The notes: generated by a model not told the origin, from the letters alone. DNA of 64,000 nucleotides from Roseihalotalea indica (GCF_022458895.1 NZ_JAINFL010000017.1:62001-126000), one strand, 5' to 3'; positions 8,845 through 18,319 are shown, counted from the stretch's first letter. Made by a program: numbers and translations.

Positions 8845-9593
8845 TTCAGATCTTCACTGTTGTACTCCAAATAAACCTCCCAGGGGTTTGCCAGATGGAT
8901 TAACATCTCGTGATCGTGATCTTTGAATGGGAGATTTAAACGATGCTGATGCTGACTATCCAGGGCGCTGATCTTCAGATCTACAACTTCTTTTATGTCC
9001 AGACGCCATGATTTATGGCGGGTTTCAGTGGATAGATCCGTTACAATTGGACTGTTCCATGACCACAAGCGATACTCCACGATCCGCAGAGGGTAACAAC
9101 ACTGCCGGGCCGCAGCGCGAACAATCTGCCAGGAAGCCTGTACATCCCGATCACCCTGCCCTAAGAAAGGAATCAGGATTGTATCAGGTTGAAAGTGCTC
9201 TAACTCATTAAGGCACAGACGCACCGCTTCTTCAAATCCTGGCTGGTCTCGCTGAGGCACCAGGTTTTGGGTAAGATTAAGAAACACAGCGGCATCATTA
9301 CTAATCCCTACTTTTTCAATTAGCTCATATACTTCAGTAGGGTCTTCTTTGTTTATATTTGGTTCATCTGATACAGACTCCAGTAAACTGCTTCTACTTC
9401 CATCACCAATAAAAAGTACGTGCACTCGAAAACCCATCTGACGTAACAATGCCATGGCGCCTCCACAGCCTAATACTTCATGATTTGGATGTGGTGAAAC
9501 CACCAGCGTAGTGCCCCAATCATAAACCTGTGCCGAAGGATATAAAAGACTTTCGTTTACAGATCTTTGTGTTGATTTTTGTTGAGCAAACAT
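8841..9593 (-). CDS. PIG-L/LmbE-family deacetylase-like protein with altered active site
   Basis: A 250-residue protein of the PIG-L (LmbE) N-acetylglucosaminyl-deacetylase fold: VVSPHPNHEVLGCGGAMALL at residues 31-50 aligns with the PHPDDE motif, followed by VHVLFIGDGSRSS. In active members His and the second Asp bind zinc and the first Asp is the base; here the motif reads HPNHE (residues 35-39), so the base is Asn and the Asp ligand is His. The usual late DPHPDH motif reads GDRDVQASW. The protein may be a non-catalytic relative or use another metal geometry. It stands alone, 251 bp beyond the end of the SDR gene. Confidence 0.78.
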   Translation of the reverse strand: MFAQQKSTQRSVNESLLYPSAQVYDWGTTLVVSPHPNHEVLGCGGAMALLRQMGFRVHVLFIGDGSRSSLLESVSDEPNINKEDPTEVYELIEKVGISNDAAVFLNLTQNLVPQRDQPGFEEAVRLCLNELEHFQPDTILIPFLGQGDRDVQASWQIVRAAARQCCYPLRIVEYRLWSWNSPIVTDLSTETRHKSWRLDIKEVVDLKISALDSQHQHRLNLPFKDHDHEMLIHLANPWEVYLEYNSEDLN

Positions 9594-9674
9594 GGCAAAA
9601 AATTTAAGTAACTACTCTAATCTGAACATGAACTAAAAAGAGGAAAAGGGAAAAAATTCTAAGGTAGGTAGCGA

Positions 9675-9713
9675 GGACAGTACAAGGCGATATTGCACCG
9701 TGCAGCACTGTCC
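9675..9713. other. Nested inverted repeat in the gap between the SDR and PIG-L-like genes
   Basis: GGACAGT/ACTGTCC arms (9675-9681, 9707-9713) enclose a small TGCA-ccg-TGCA hairpin (9694-9704). It lies about 130 bp past the SDR stop on the minus strand, with no close T tract. The role is unclear: an RNA structure or a site for a dimeric regulator are both possible. Nothing else is seen in this 251-bp gap. Confidence 0.35.
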
Positions 9714-9844
9714 ATTGTAAAATGAAGGTAAAGATTTCCCATGTAACATTTTATGGAAAAACCCAAGTAAACATTACGTGCTTCAATAATTATTGAATGA
9801 AAATATTCAAATAATAACCTTAATTATATGGCTTAACATACTCT

Positions 9845-10663
9845 TTAGGTATTCATTTGTCTGATTTTATCTTTAGAGCGAATTAAAATTTTGTCAACCA
9901 CTCTCGGAAAAAGTACATTGGCTAAGGCATTTAACTTTCCCAAAACTGACAAAATCTTTTTAAACTTTCTACGCTCAATCAGTCGTATAATTTCATGGGC
10001 AACCTGCTGAGGAGTTTGCGTTTTACGATGCTGCCGGTCTTGCAACAATAGATATGAGCCATCTTTATTGATTACTTTCTTTCCAGGATCGTTTTCAGTG
10101 ATTCCGACATACACAATTCCGACGTGAATATTTTTATCACTTAACTCCACCCTAAGCGATTCGGCCATTGAAGTGAGAGCCATTTTAGAGGCGCAGTACA
10201 GGCTGGTTTCTGGTAACCCCCGGATACCGGCTACACTAGATATAAACACGACGCTTCCCTGAGACTGGGCTAAATATGGCAAAGCAGCTTTGGTCGGATA
10301 CAGGCATCCCAAAAAATTAATGTTCATCATCTGCTCAAACACCTGAGGTTCTAACTCTTCAAAATATCCCCGGGATGACATTCCCGCATTGTTGATTAGT
10401 ATGTCTATCTTTCCGAAGTGTTGCACCGCTTTATCAATAAGCTCATTAGCTCCATCAATGGTTGCAATATCCGCTGGTACCGATAACACTTCGTAACCCA
10501 ATGCCTGTAACTCCTGATGTGCTTCCTGTAGCCGACTCTCGGTTCTTCCATTAAGCACAATTTTACCCTCCTTGTTTCCAATGAGTTTAGCGGTTGCTTT
10601 TCCTATACCCATACTGGAGCCGGTTATAATCACTACCTTGCCTTCTATCTTCTGCTTTGCCAT
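9845..10663 (-). CDS. Short-chain dehydrogenase/reductase (SDR)
   Basis: A 272-residue classical SDR. The cofactor motif TGSSMGIG is at about residues 14-21, NNAG at about 90-93, the catalytic Ser in FISSVAG and the Tyr/Lys pair in YCASK. The C-terminus is basic (RRKFKKILSVLGKLNALANVLFPRVVDKIL), as in membrane-associated SDRs acting on lipids or retinol-like substrates; this is suggestive only. It follows the CPBP gene by 7 bp on the same strand, so the two probably share a transcript. The substrate is unknown. Confidence 0.9.
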   Translation of the reverse strand: MAKQKIEGKVVIITGSSMGIGKATAKLIGNKEGKIVLNGRTESRLQEAHQELQALGYEVLSVPADIATIDGANELIDKAVQHFGKIDILINNAGMSSRGYFEELEPQVFEQMMNINFLGCLYPTKAALPYLAQSQGSVVFISSVAGIRGLPETSLYCASKMALTSMAESLRVELSDKNIHVGIVYVGITENDPGKKVINKDGSYLLLQDRQHRKTQTPQQVAHEIIRLIERRKFKKILSVLGKLNALANVLFPRVVDKILIRSKDKIRQMNT

Positions 10664-10670
10664 GAATGTA

Positions 10671-11405
10671 TTATCGTCGCGTGAACTTCATTTCCGGGTT
10701 ATAGTATACGGCCAGGTAATCATTGCTGAGGGAAAGAATTACGTGCACCACTACGGCTACCCAGATGGTGCCGGTCGTTAGCGTAATGTAGCACATGAGC
10801 AATCCGAACGGGATGGCACCAATAGTTTCCGCCGGGCCTTTGGGAAGGTGGGTGGTAGAATAGAGAGCGATATTAATGGCTATTGCCGGCCATACGCCCA
10901 GTCCACTTACACAGGCCGTTAGCAGAATTCCGCGAAACATTAGTTCGTAGGAAAACAGGTAAGAAATTGTTGCCAGTGCATTCAATAGTATAAGCCGGGT
11001 ATCCCATTGCTGAACGCGCATCATTGGATAATAGGCCAAATTATCCGGTCTTTTGGCAGCATTAATATTGATTGGAAAAACTACAGACGCAATCCCCAGA
11101 ATCCACAACAATGAAACACCAGTATTCTGAAAGTTTAGGCCATATTCCGATACTGTAAAGGGCAAAAATATGAGCGCAATACTAATGGGAATTACTCCCA
11201 GAAAAAGCACCCCTAAAAACTTTTGATATAAGACCCAGTTAACGGAAGAAGCAGGGTGCGCCCATTTATCGACAATCCACTGTCGAGCTTGCTTTGATTC
11301 TGATAAAAACCAGAATGTAACAAACCCTACGGTGAGCATTAAGATACTGATGACCGGAGCCGCAAATTCAGGTTTCCAGGCGAAGGATAGTTCTGTATTA
11401 TTCAT
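10671..11405 (-). CDS. CPBP-family intramembrane protease-like protein
   Basis: A 244-residue polytopic membrane protein with the CPBP (CAAX protease/bacteriocin-processing) domain in its C-terminal half. Motif 1 is seen as YELMFRG, motif 2 as YSTTHLPKG and the last motif as VHVILSL. The family consensus for motif 1 is EExxxR; here the first Glu is Tyr, so the putative catalytic glutamate pair is incomplete. It is the first gene of a two-gene unit with the SDR 7 bp downstream. It could be an inactive or altered-specificity member. Confidence 0.8.
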   Translation of the reverse strand: MNNTELSFAWKPEFAAPVISILMLTVGFVTFWFLSESKQARQWIVDKWAHPASSVNWVLYQKFLGVLFLGVIPISIALIFLPFTVSEYGLNFQNTGVSLLWILGIASVVFPININAAKRPDNLAYYPMMRVQQWDTRLILLNALATISYLFSYELMFRGILLTACVSGLGVWPAIAINIALYSTTHLPKGPAETIGAIPFGLLMCYITLTTGTIWVAVVVHVILSLSNDYLAVYYNPEMKFTRR

Positions 11406-11568
11406 TGCAAAAGCGGCAAAGTTAACAGCTAAGCTGACAAATGAAAACTCTGTTTTTGCTCCCTAAGAAAGCGGCTTTGGTTATTACCAAGATTTTAGGT
11501 TCTTTTATTTTCTCAAATTTACTGACAAACCACAGACTCAGAGATATTACCACTAGCAGTTTACTACC

Positions 11569-12630
11569 ATGAAGATAATTATACAGGAGATTGAGATACA
11601 TGCTGTCATTAAATCAATAGCGCAGCAAATGGGTACCCGGCAGGTACGCTACTTTTGTGAAGAAACCACCCTGGCCATTCCACCTCGCTATGGTGCGGGC
11701 TACATCAAGGGGATTAATTTTATGAATGGCGTTGGACTACTCATTTTTAACTGCACATTTAACGAGGAACTAACGCTGCAATACAGCCTGGAAGAATCGC
11801 ACCCTCTGAGGCTGAAATTCTGCCAGCAAGGCCATTTCATTTATTGCTTTCGACCTGATAATCAAACTTTTAAAATTCCGGCTTTACACACTGCCTTCTG
11901 TACCAGTACTGAGACATATGACCAGGTGTATACTTTTCCTGCTAATACCCAGGTCCAGTATACCAGCCTGGAAATTAATCGTAGAGAATACATAAAAAAG
12001 ATAGAGTGCGACCTGGAGACTCTTCCCAATGACCTGGCTAACCTACTGAGAGACATCGATGCCATTGACCCTTTCGCCTATGAAAGTGCGTATAGTATTG
12101 TGCTGGCCGATGTAGTAAATGATATCCATAACAATGACTTAAAAGGCCTCGCTCGTAAAACCTTTCTGGAAGCCCGCTCCCTGGACTTATTTGCTCACAT
12201 TGTTACCCAGTACATTGATGATTTAAACCCAAAGAACAAGCGTGTGCTACTACGAAAAACCGATGTTTCATTAATCCTGAAAGCTAAGGATGTTCTGATT
12301 GAAAATATCCAGGAAAATATTACCATACCGGAATTATCCAGGAAAGTAGGCGTAAACACTACCAAACTGAAGCAAGGGTTTAAGAAACTGTATGGTTGCA
12401 CTATCAATGAATTTGTACGGTATAGAAAACTATCGCTGGCTAAAGAATTGATTCTGGAAGGCACATTATCGGTTAAGCAAATTGCCGAAAAAGTTGGCTA
12501 CCGTAATTATGCTTACTTTGCTTCCCGCTTTAAAGAACGGTATGGGGCGTTACCTTCTGAATACATGAAAAAGATTAAGCATCCTGTTTCCATGGACGGC
12601 ATCCCTCAAAAAGAACCTAAAGAGATGTAG
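11569..12630 (+). CDS. AraC-family transcriptional regulator
   Basis: A 353-residue regulator. The N-terminal ~220 residues form a ligand-binding or sensory region without recognisable motif. The C-terminal part (about 250-345) is an AraC double helix-turn-helix: IPELSRKVGVNTTKLKQGF, then VKQIAEKVGYRNYAYFASR and RYGALPSEYMKK. This resembles the PchR-like AraC proteins common in Bacteroidota. It is divergent from the CPBP-SDR unit (163 bp between starts), so that pair is a natural candidate target; this is inference. Confidence 0.9.
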   Translation: MKIIIQEIEIHAVIKSIAQQMGTRQVRYFCEETTLAIPPRYGAGYIKGINFMNGVGLLIFNCTFNEELTLQYSLEESHPLRLKFCQQGHFIYCFRPDNQTFKIPALHTAFCTSTETYDQVYTFPANTQVQYTSLEINRREYIKKIECDLETLPNDLANLLRDIDAIDPFAYESAYSIVLADVVNDIHNNDLKGLARKTFLEARSLDLFAHIVTQYIDDLNPKNKRVLLRKTDVSLILKAKDVLIENIQENITIPELSRKVGVNTTKLKQGFKKLYGCTINEFVRYRKLSLAKELILEGTLSVKQIAEKVGYRNYAYFASRFKERYGALPSEYMKKIKHPVSMDGIPQKEPKEM

Positions 12631-12717
12631 GCTACGTCTGCCAATTCACCTTCTCGAGATACAGTATTTCACTGTCTCAAATTAGTTTATCAGACATTAT
12701 TGCTATTTTTTTTAATA

Positions 12718-12809
12718 AGGAAGCAGGAGGCGAGTCCTTTCGTACGGCCTCCTGCTGAACTACTTCCGGTAACACTTTTACGGTTAGGATAGAAAATCGG
12801 CTTCCTGCA
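12718..12809 (+). repeat. Dispersed hairpin repeat, copy B
   Basis: Related to copies at 3173 and 54852. The terminal inverted repeat AGGAAGC/GCTTCCT (12718-12724, 12800-12806) encloses a 10-bp perfect stem AGCAGGAGGC/GCCTCCTGCT (12722-12731, 12747-12756). Blocks CTGCTGAaC and CTTCCGGTAACACTT are shared with copies C and A respectively. It lies in the convergent gap between the AraC regulator and trmB. Confidence 0.6.
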
Positions 12810-12835
12810 TAATTATCAGAATAAACTCTGTTTAC

Positions 12836-13489
12836 CTATTGAAACCGGAAGCGAAGATACTTGATTGACTGTCCTCTGGCTTTAAACTTCTTCTCAAAGG
12901 TTGTCAGAATCTGCTGTTCTGATTCGTATAAATCAGATTGGTACAGATCATCGGTAAAGTCCAAATCTGATATATCGGACCGTAGTTTCACCTGTTCTAG
13001 CGTATATTCAAACAATCCAGCATTATCTGTTTTCAGATGCACTCGCCCGCCCGGCTGCAATACGCGTTTGTACATATCCAGAAAACGTGGGGCGGTGAGT
13101 CTGCGCTTTTCGTCCCGGTCTTTCGGTCGAGGGTCAGGAAACGTAATCCAGATTTCTGAGGTTTCCGCTTCGGCTACGCTTTCTTCCAGATCCAGTATCC
13201 GAATACGCAAAAAAGCCACATTGCTGAGGCCCTGCTCTTCTGCCTGGCTACTCCCCTTCCAGATTCTCGCTCCCTTTACATCTACACCAATAAAGTTTCT
13301 CTGGGGGTACATAGCCGCCAATCCGACAGTATACTCTCCATGCCCACACCCTAACTCCAGGGTCATCGGGTAATCGTTTTCGAAAAACTCACCCCAATGG
13401 CCTTTGATGGATAAAAAAACAGGTTTTCCGGGTTCTACTACATTTCTGCGTTCTGCGTTTTCGGCAAATCGCTCTAGCTTATTTCTCAT
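12836..13489 (-). CDS. trmB: tRNA (guanine-N7-)-methyltransferase
   Basis: A 217-residue SAM-dependent methyltransferase that makes m7G46 in tRNA. The SAM-binding motif is LELGCGHGEYTVGLA, followed by NFIGVDVKGARIWKG; the TrmB signature ITFPDPRPKDRDEKRRL and the C-terminal stretch with FEKKF are present. Length fits the family. It starts 3 bp after the folC stop on the same strand, so the two are co-transcribed. Confidence 0.96.
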   Translation of the reverse strand: MRNKLERFAENAERRNVVEPGKPVFLSIKGHWGEFFENDYPMTLELGCGHGEYTVGLAAMYPQRNFIGVDVKGARIWKGSSQAEEQGLSNVAFLRIRILDLEESVAEAETSEIWITFPDPRPKDRDEKRRLTAPRFLDMYKRVLQPGGRVHLKTDNAGLFEYTLEQVKLRSDISDLDFTDDLYQSDLYESEQQILTTFEKKFKARGQSIKYLRFRFQ

Positions 13490-13492
13490 GAA

Positions 13493-14785
13493 CTATAAAT
13501 CTTCTAATTCAGCAACCACAAAAGTACTACCTCCCACATAAATAAAATCATCGGGTTGCGCATTTTGCAGAGCCGCCCGATAGGCTTGATTGACGTCTCG
13601 GATTATTTGGTATGAAAAACCAAATGATTTGGCCTGCCGCTCCAAATCTTCAATGGGCAGTGCCCGGGGAATATCTGGCTGGCAAAAATAATAATGCGCA
13701 TCTTGCGGAAAGAGGGAGAAAATCTGATCAACGGCTTTTCCCTGCACCAACCCTATAACCATGTGCAACGTCCTATACGTGTAACCAGAAAGTTGCCGGA
13801 CAATCTCCACAAAAGCTTCTTTATTATGACCAGTATCAGCCACCACTTGGGGATTTTCCCTGAGCACCTGCCATCGTCCTTTCAAACCGGTCAGTTGCTG
13901 CACGGCTCCTAACCCACTCCGAATTGCCTGATCTGTAATCAAAAATTGCGAATCAGGTAAACAGTTAATTGTGGCCAGCACTCCTGGCAAATTTTGAATT
14001 TGATACGAACCGAGCAAAGAGACATCTAAATTTTCCAGAAAACTCACCCCTTGACGCACTACGGAAAATCGCTGATAGCCACTCGTTTGAGCTATGCCAG
14101 TCACCTGATATTCTTCTGAAGCCCAGGTGATTGGGCTTTTCATTTCCTGTGCCTTCTGCTGAAATACGGGACGGGTTTCGGCTGTATACGAGCCAATCAC
14201 TACGGGTACTTCCGGTTTAATAATTCCGGCTTTCTCACCCGCAATTTCGGCAAGTGTATTGCCCAGCATATCCGTATGATCCAACCCTATATTGGTAATC
14301 AGACTCACTAACGGATAAATTACATTGGTAGAATCTAATCTTCCACCTAAACCTACTTCTATAATCGCGATATCAACCTCCTCCTGGGCAAAGTAATCAA
14401 ATGCCATTCCCACGGTCATTTCAAAAAAAGAAGGCTTAAGATTCTCCAGAAAAGCACGATGCTGCTGGACAAATGCCAATACATTTTGCTGGGGTATAGG
14501 CTGCCCGTTTATTCGAATGCGTTCGCTGAAATCTTTTAAGTGAGGCGAAGTATACAGGCCAGTCTTATATCCGGCTGCCTGAAATACTGCTGCCAGCATA
14601 TGGGAGCTACTTCCCTTCCCGTTCGTCCCTGCCACGTGAATGCTTTTAAATTTAGTCTGTGGCTCACCCAGGTAAGTACATAGGTCTCGGGTATTGTTTA
14701 GATCCTTTTTAAACGCAGCTGCTCCCACCCGTTGATACATCGGAAGTTGCTGATACAGAAAATCAAGCGCCTCTTGGTATGTCAT
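13493..14785 (-). CDS. folC: Bifunctional folylpolyglutamate synthase/dihydrofolate synthase
   Basis: A 430-residue Mur-ligase-family enzyme adding glutamate to dihydropteroate or folate. The ATP loop is HVAGTNGKGSSSHML, followed by GLYTSPHLKDFSERIRING, the classic FolC signature; IIEVGLGGRLDSTN and DTGHNKEA are also present. The ATG at 14785 (MTYQEALDF) is preferred; an in-frame ATG 33 bp upstream would add a Cys-rich stretch unlike the family. It is followed at once by trmB. Confidence 0.95.
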   Translation of the reverse strand: MTYQEALDFLYQQLPMYQRVGAAAFKKDLNNTRDLCTYLGEPQTKFKSIHVAGTNGKGSSSHMLAAVFQAAGYKTGLYTSPHLKDFSERIRINGQPIPQQNVLAFVQQHRAFLENLKPSFFEMTVGMAFDYFAQEEVDIAIIEVGLGGRLDSTNVIYPLVSLITNIGLDHTDMLGNTLAEIAGEKAGIIKPEVPVVIGSYTAETRPVFQQKAQEMKSPITWASEEYQVTGIAQTSGYQRFSVVRQGVSFLENLDVSLLGSYQIQNLPGVLATINCLPDSQFLITDQAIRSGLGAVQQLTGLKGRWQVLRENPQVVADTGHNKEAFVEIVRQLSGYTYRTLHMVIGLVQGKAVDQIFSLFPQDAHYYFCQPDIPRALPIEDLERQAKSFGFSYQIIRDVNQAYRAALQNAQPDDFIYVGGSTFVVAELEDL

Positions 14786-14942
14786 GTTCTCATAAAAGCA
14801 GCAAATGTAAGATTTCATGCATGAATCGCCATACCACTACACGGCTTTAATTTAAGAGCAGCTCAGAAAAAGGGGCTTCGGTAAGAATCTTACTACCTTA
14901 AACGCAATTTTTATAAACTTTTTTCCTTCCGTACACCCAATC

Positions 14943-14974
14943 TTGGTTCAATTCGTTTATAAGCCGTACCTTTA
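14943..14974 (+). promoter_or_regulatory. Candidate Bacteroidota-type promoter for lptB
   Basis: TTG at 14943-14945 and TACCTTTA at 14967-14974, separated by 21 bp. This matches the Bacteroidota sigma-ABfr pattern (TTG near -33, TAnnTTTG near -7) in all but the last base. It lies 19 bp before the lptB ATG. No transcript data, so this is a pattern match only. Confidence 0.35.
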
Positions 14975-14992
14975 CCCACTATAACCAAGTCC

Positions 14993-15727
14993 ATGTTCTT
15001 ACGAGGAGAAAATTTAGTTAAAAAATACAAGCGCCGAACCGTCGTTGACCACATCACGGTCGAAGTAAAACAGGGGGAAATTGTCGGACTCCTTGGCCCT
15101 AATGGAGCAGGCAAAACCACATCCTTCTATATGATCGTTGGGTTGATCAAGCCCAATGAAGGCAAGATATTTCTTGATGATAATGAGATTACCGATTTGC
15201 CTATGTATAAACGGGCTAAAAAAGGTATAGGGTATCTTGCTCAGGAAGCGTCTGTGTTCAGGAAGTTAAGTGTAGAAGATAATATTATGGCCGTGCTGGA
15301 GATGACCTCAGGGCTTTCTAAAAGCGAACGGCATGATAAGGTCGATGCGCTGCTGGAAGAATTTAGCCTAACCCACGTTCGCAAAAACCTGGGAATGGTC
15401 CTCTCCGGAGGAGAACGCCGTCGGACCGAAATTGCCCGGGCTTTGGCCGTTGACCCTAAGTTTGTGCTACTTGATGAACCTTTTGCCGGGGTTGACCCCA
15501 TTGCCGTAGAAGAAATTCAAAGTATTGTAGCCCAACTCAAAAATAAAAATATTGGCATTCTGATTACGGACCATAATGTGAATGAAACTCTCTCTATCAC
15601 CGACCGGGCGTATCTGATGTTTGAAGGTAAACTATTAAAAGCCGGAAGTGCCGAGGATCTGGCCAACGATGAGCAGGTTAGACGAGTTTACCTAGGGCAA
15701 AATTTTGAGCTAAAACGAAAAATCTGA
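14993..15727 (+). CDS. lptB: LPS export ABC transporter ATP-binding protein
   Basis: A 244-residue ATPase of the Lpt lipopolysaccharide export machine. Walker A is GPNGAGKTT, the Q-loop lies in [20 protein letters not shown] (an LptB hallmark), the signature is [15 protein letters not shown] and Walker B is [18 protein letters not shown]. Its permease partners LptF/G are not in this window, as is common. A GH3-family gene follows 7 bp later. Confidence 0.95.
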   Translation: MFLRGENLVKKYKRRTVVDHITVEVKQGEIVGLLGPNGAGKTTSFYMIVGLIKPNEGKIFLDDNEITDLPMYKRAKKGIGYLAQEASVFRKLSVEDNIMAVLEMTSGLSKSERHDKVDALLEEFSLTHVRKNLGMVLSGGERRRTEIARALAVDPKFVLLDEPFAGVDPIAVEEIQSIVAQLKNKNIGILITDHNVNETLSITDRAYLMFEGKLLKAGSAEDLANDEQVRRVYLGQNFELKRKI

Positions 15728-15734
15728 ATTTCTT

Positions 15735-17267
15735 ATGGAACTGGTTAATTCGGTAGTTGCGTGGCTGATGAAGAAGCGAATTCATCAGATTGAACTGTTT
15801 TTAAAGTATCCGCATGATGTTCAGCACGATGTATTTCAGAACCTTATCAAAACGGCCCGGGATACTGAATTTGGTAAAGAACATGGCTTCCGGGAGATTA
15901 TAAGCTTGCAGCAATTTCAGGAGCGGGTTCCGATTGTGGGATATGAAGAGTTCTTCCCTTATATAGACCGCCTTCTGCATGGCGAGCAAAATGTGCTCTG
16001 GCCCAGCAATATTAAATGGTTTGCCAAATCATCAGGTACTACCAATGCTAAAAGCAAATACATTCCCGTATCGCAAGAAGCCCTGGAAGATTGCCACTTT
16101 AAAGGTGGAAAGGATATGCTTTCTATCTATGTGAACAATTACCCTGAAACCCGGCTTTTTACGGGTAAAAATCTGGCGGTGGGTGGCAGCCAGCAAATTA
16201 ACCAACTGGATAAAAACTCTGAATCTTTCACTGGTGATGTCTCTGCGGTATTAATGAAGAACCTTCCCTTCTGGGCTCAGTTTTCCCGTACCCCTAGCCT
16301 GGACATAGCCCTGATGGACGACTGGGAGGCTAAAGTGGAAAAAATTGCTCGTACCACTCTTGACGTTAATGTCACTTGTATGACGGGCGTGCCTACCTGG
16401 ACCATTATGATTCTTCAGAGGATTCTGGAGTTAAAACAGGCCAGCCATATCCGGGAAGTATGGCCGAACCTGGAAGTGTTTTTTCACGGTGCGGTTTCAT
16501 TTACCCCTTATCGCGAATTATTCAAAAAACTGATTCCTTCCGACGAAATGCATTATATGGAAACCTATAATGCCACTGAAGGATTTTTTGGCATTCAGGA
16601 CCTGACCGGTTCTACAGAGATGCTGCTGATGCTGGATTATGGTATCTTCTACGAATTCATTCCGATGGAAGAAATTAACCTGGATCACCCTAAAACGCTT
16701 AGTATCAGTGAAGTAGAGATTGATAAAAATTATGCAGTAGTCATCAGCACCAATTCCGGGCTCTGGCGCTACAAGATTGGTGATACCATACGCTTCACCT
16801 CAACCCTGCCCTATCGCTTTGTGATTACCGGCCGAACGAAGCATTTTATTAATGCTTTTGGGGAAGAGTTAGTTATTGAAAACGCCGAACAGGCATTATC
16901 CGAAGCAAGTAAAAAAACCGGTGCGCTGGTCGGAAATTTTACCGCAGCCCCCCGTTACATTGAAGAAGGTAAAAAGGGTTGTCACGAATGGGTTATTGAA
17001 TTTTCGCAGTCACCATCCAGCCTCGAGGAATTTACTACAGTGCTGGACGAAACGTTGCAGGAGATCAATTCAGACTACGGCGCTAAACGAGCAAAATCGC
17101 TAGCGGTGGAAGCACCGATCATTCATGCCGTTGAACCCGGTACATTCTACCAATGGATGAAAAAAAGAGGGAAACTGGGGGGGCAAAATAAAGTCCCGCG
17201 CTTGTCTAATGAGCGAGAATATATTGATGAAATTCTGGATATGCTATCTCAGCCTACTTCCAAGTAG
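15735..17267 (+). CDS. GH3 auxin-responsive-promoter family protein (acyl-adenylate/amide synthetase fold)
   Basis: A 510-residue member of the GH3 family of the ANL adenylating-enzyme superfamily. Seen: ATP motif SSGTTNAKSKYIPVS (about residue 98), ETYNATEGFFGIQD around 277, and TGRTKHFINAFGEELV near 370. Plant GH3 enzymes join amino acids to acyl acids; the bacterial substrates are mostly unknown. It lies 7 bp after lptB, so it is co-transcribed with an envelope gene. Its stop is 11 bp from the end of convergent scpB. Confidence 0.9.
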   Translation: MELVNSVVAWLMKKRIHQIELFLKYPHDVQHDVFQNLIKTARDTEFGKEHGFREIISLQQFQERVPIVGYEEFFPYIDRLLHGEQNVLWPSNIKWFAKSSGTTNAKSKYIPVSQEALEDCHFKGGKDMLSIYVNNYPETRLFTGKNLAVGGSQQINQLDKNSESFTGDVSAVLMKNLPFWAQFSRTPSLDIALMDDWEAKVEKIARTTLDVNVTCMTGVPTWTIMILQRILELKQASHIREVWPNLEVFFHGAVSFTPYRELFKKLIPSDEMHYMETYNATEGFFGIQDLTGSTEMLLMLDYGIFYEFIPMEEINLDHPKTLSISEVEIDKNYAVVISTNSGLWRYKIGDTIRFTSTLPYRFVITGRTKHFINAFGEELVIENAEQALSEASKKTGALVGNFTAAPRYIEEGKKGCHEWVIEFSQSPSSLEEFTTVLDETLQEINSDYGAKRAKSLAVEAPIIHAVEPGTFYQWMKKRGKLGGQNKVPRLSNEREYIDEILDMLSQPTSK

Positions 17268-17278
17268 ACCGAAAGCTA

Positions 17279-17899
17279 TTATTCTTCAGTTGAATCAGTA
17301 TCTGAATCTGCTGCTTTGGGAGATAGATCATCCATAAAGGCTTCAATGCTGCTATCGCCGATTTCATTAGACTTCTTAAAATCTTTGGGCGTAGGCAGGT
17401 CTTGTAAGGCATTGATCCCAAAATACTCCATGAACTTATCGGAGGTACCATAAAGCATGGGTCGCCCTACGGTATCATCTTTTCCTTTGATTTCCACCAA
17501 TGACTTTTCCAGCAGCTTCTGGATGGCATAATCGCAACCCACCCCACGAATTTGCTCAATGGCCGCTTTGGTGATCGGTTGTTTATAAGCAATAATGGAA
17601 AGGGTTTCCAGTGCCGCGGTAGATAAGCGTTTCTTGGATTGTTGCTTTAATAAGATGCTGATACTAGCCTGATAAGCCGGTTTAGTCAGAAATTGATACC
17701 CGCCGCTAATTTGAACAATCTGAAAGGAATACTCTTCTTTATTGTACTCTTCAATCAGTTCATTAACTACTGCCAGTATATCTTCCTGCGAAACTTGCGC
17801 ATCAAACATTTCTGCCAGACACTGTTCTATTTCTGCTAAAGTAATAGGGCTTTCGGCACAGAAGATTAGCGCCTCTATATGTTTCCGTAAGAAATCCAA
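17279..17899 (-). CDS. scpB: Segregation and condensation protein B
   Basis: A 206-residue ScpB, the winged-helix kleisin-interacting subunit of the SMC-ScpAB condensin. Recognised: the N-terminal IEALIFCAESPIT, the central ALETLSIIAYKQPITKAAIEQIRGV (family signature) and LYGTSDKFMEYFG near the end. The C-terminus is an acidic Asp/Ser tail. It starts 14 bp after the DksA-like gene on the same strand, suggesting one transcript. scpA is not in the window. Confidence 0.95.
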   Translation of the reverse strand: MDFLRKHIEALIFCAESPITLAEIEQCLAEMFDAQVSQEDILAVVNELIEEYNKEEYSFQIVQISGGYQFLTKPAYQASISILLKQQSKKRLSTAALETLSIIAYKQPITKAAIEQIRGVGCDYAIQKLLEKSLVEIKGKDDTVGRPMLYGTSDKFMEYFGINALQDLPTPKDFKKSNEIGDSSIEAFMDDLSPKAADSDTDSTEE

Positions 17900-17913
17900 A
17901 ATTGGTTAGTTTG

Positions 17914-18294
17914 CTATTGCTGTTTCAGTTTTGCCTCGATAGAATGACGGGTATGCGGTACGGCTTTTAATCGCTCTTTGGAAATTAGCTTCCCTGTGTC
18001 AATACAAATACCATAGGTACCATTTTTAATACGCGCTTTGGCATTTTCCAATTGATTGATAAACTTCTGCTGACGGGCAGCAAGTTGGCTTAGGCTTTCC
18101 TTTTCGAGCGTATCAGCCCCATCCTCCAGTAGTTTGGAATTTCCCACGGTGGTATCGGTACCATTATCATTAATACGGCTCAGCGACTGTTTTATACTCT
18201 CCAGTTCCCCCCTAGCTTTCACTAATTTTTCGTCAATAATGACTTCAAACTCTTTCAGCTCTTCTTCGGAATATCGATTTTTTTCCTGCTGCAT
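17914..18294 (-). CDS. TraR/DksA-family protein without zinc-finger cysteines
   Basis: A 126-residue protein: an N-terminal coiled coil (residues 5-85), then the C-terminal TraR/DksA block YGICIDTGKLISKERLKAVP. Canonical DksA has a four-Cys zinc finger; here only one Cys remains, in GICIDTG. Cys-poor versions are usual in Bacteroidota. Family role: binding in the RNA polymerase secondary channel to tune transcription, here inferred. It is the first gene of a pair with scpB. A 9-bp inverted repeat with a long loop lies in its upstream region (18320-18389). Confidence 0.85.
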   Translation of the reverse strand: MQQEKNRYSEEELKEFEVIIDEKLVKARGELESIKQSLSRINDNGTDTTVGNSKLLEDGADTLEKESLSQLAARQQKFINQLENAKARIKNGTYGICIDTGKLISKERLKAVPHTRHSIEAKLKQQ

Positions 18295-18319
18295 CTTGAT
18301 AAATTTAAACCCCTTTCAG

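Noticed and set aside
12861..13373. Open frame of 170 codons on the plus strand opposite trmB
   Set aside because: It lies wholly inside trmB, its protein is Ser/Arg-rich without any domain, and the trmB frame has clear signatures.
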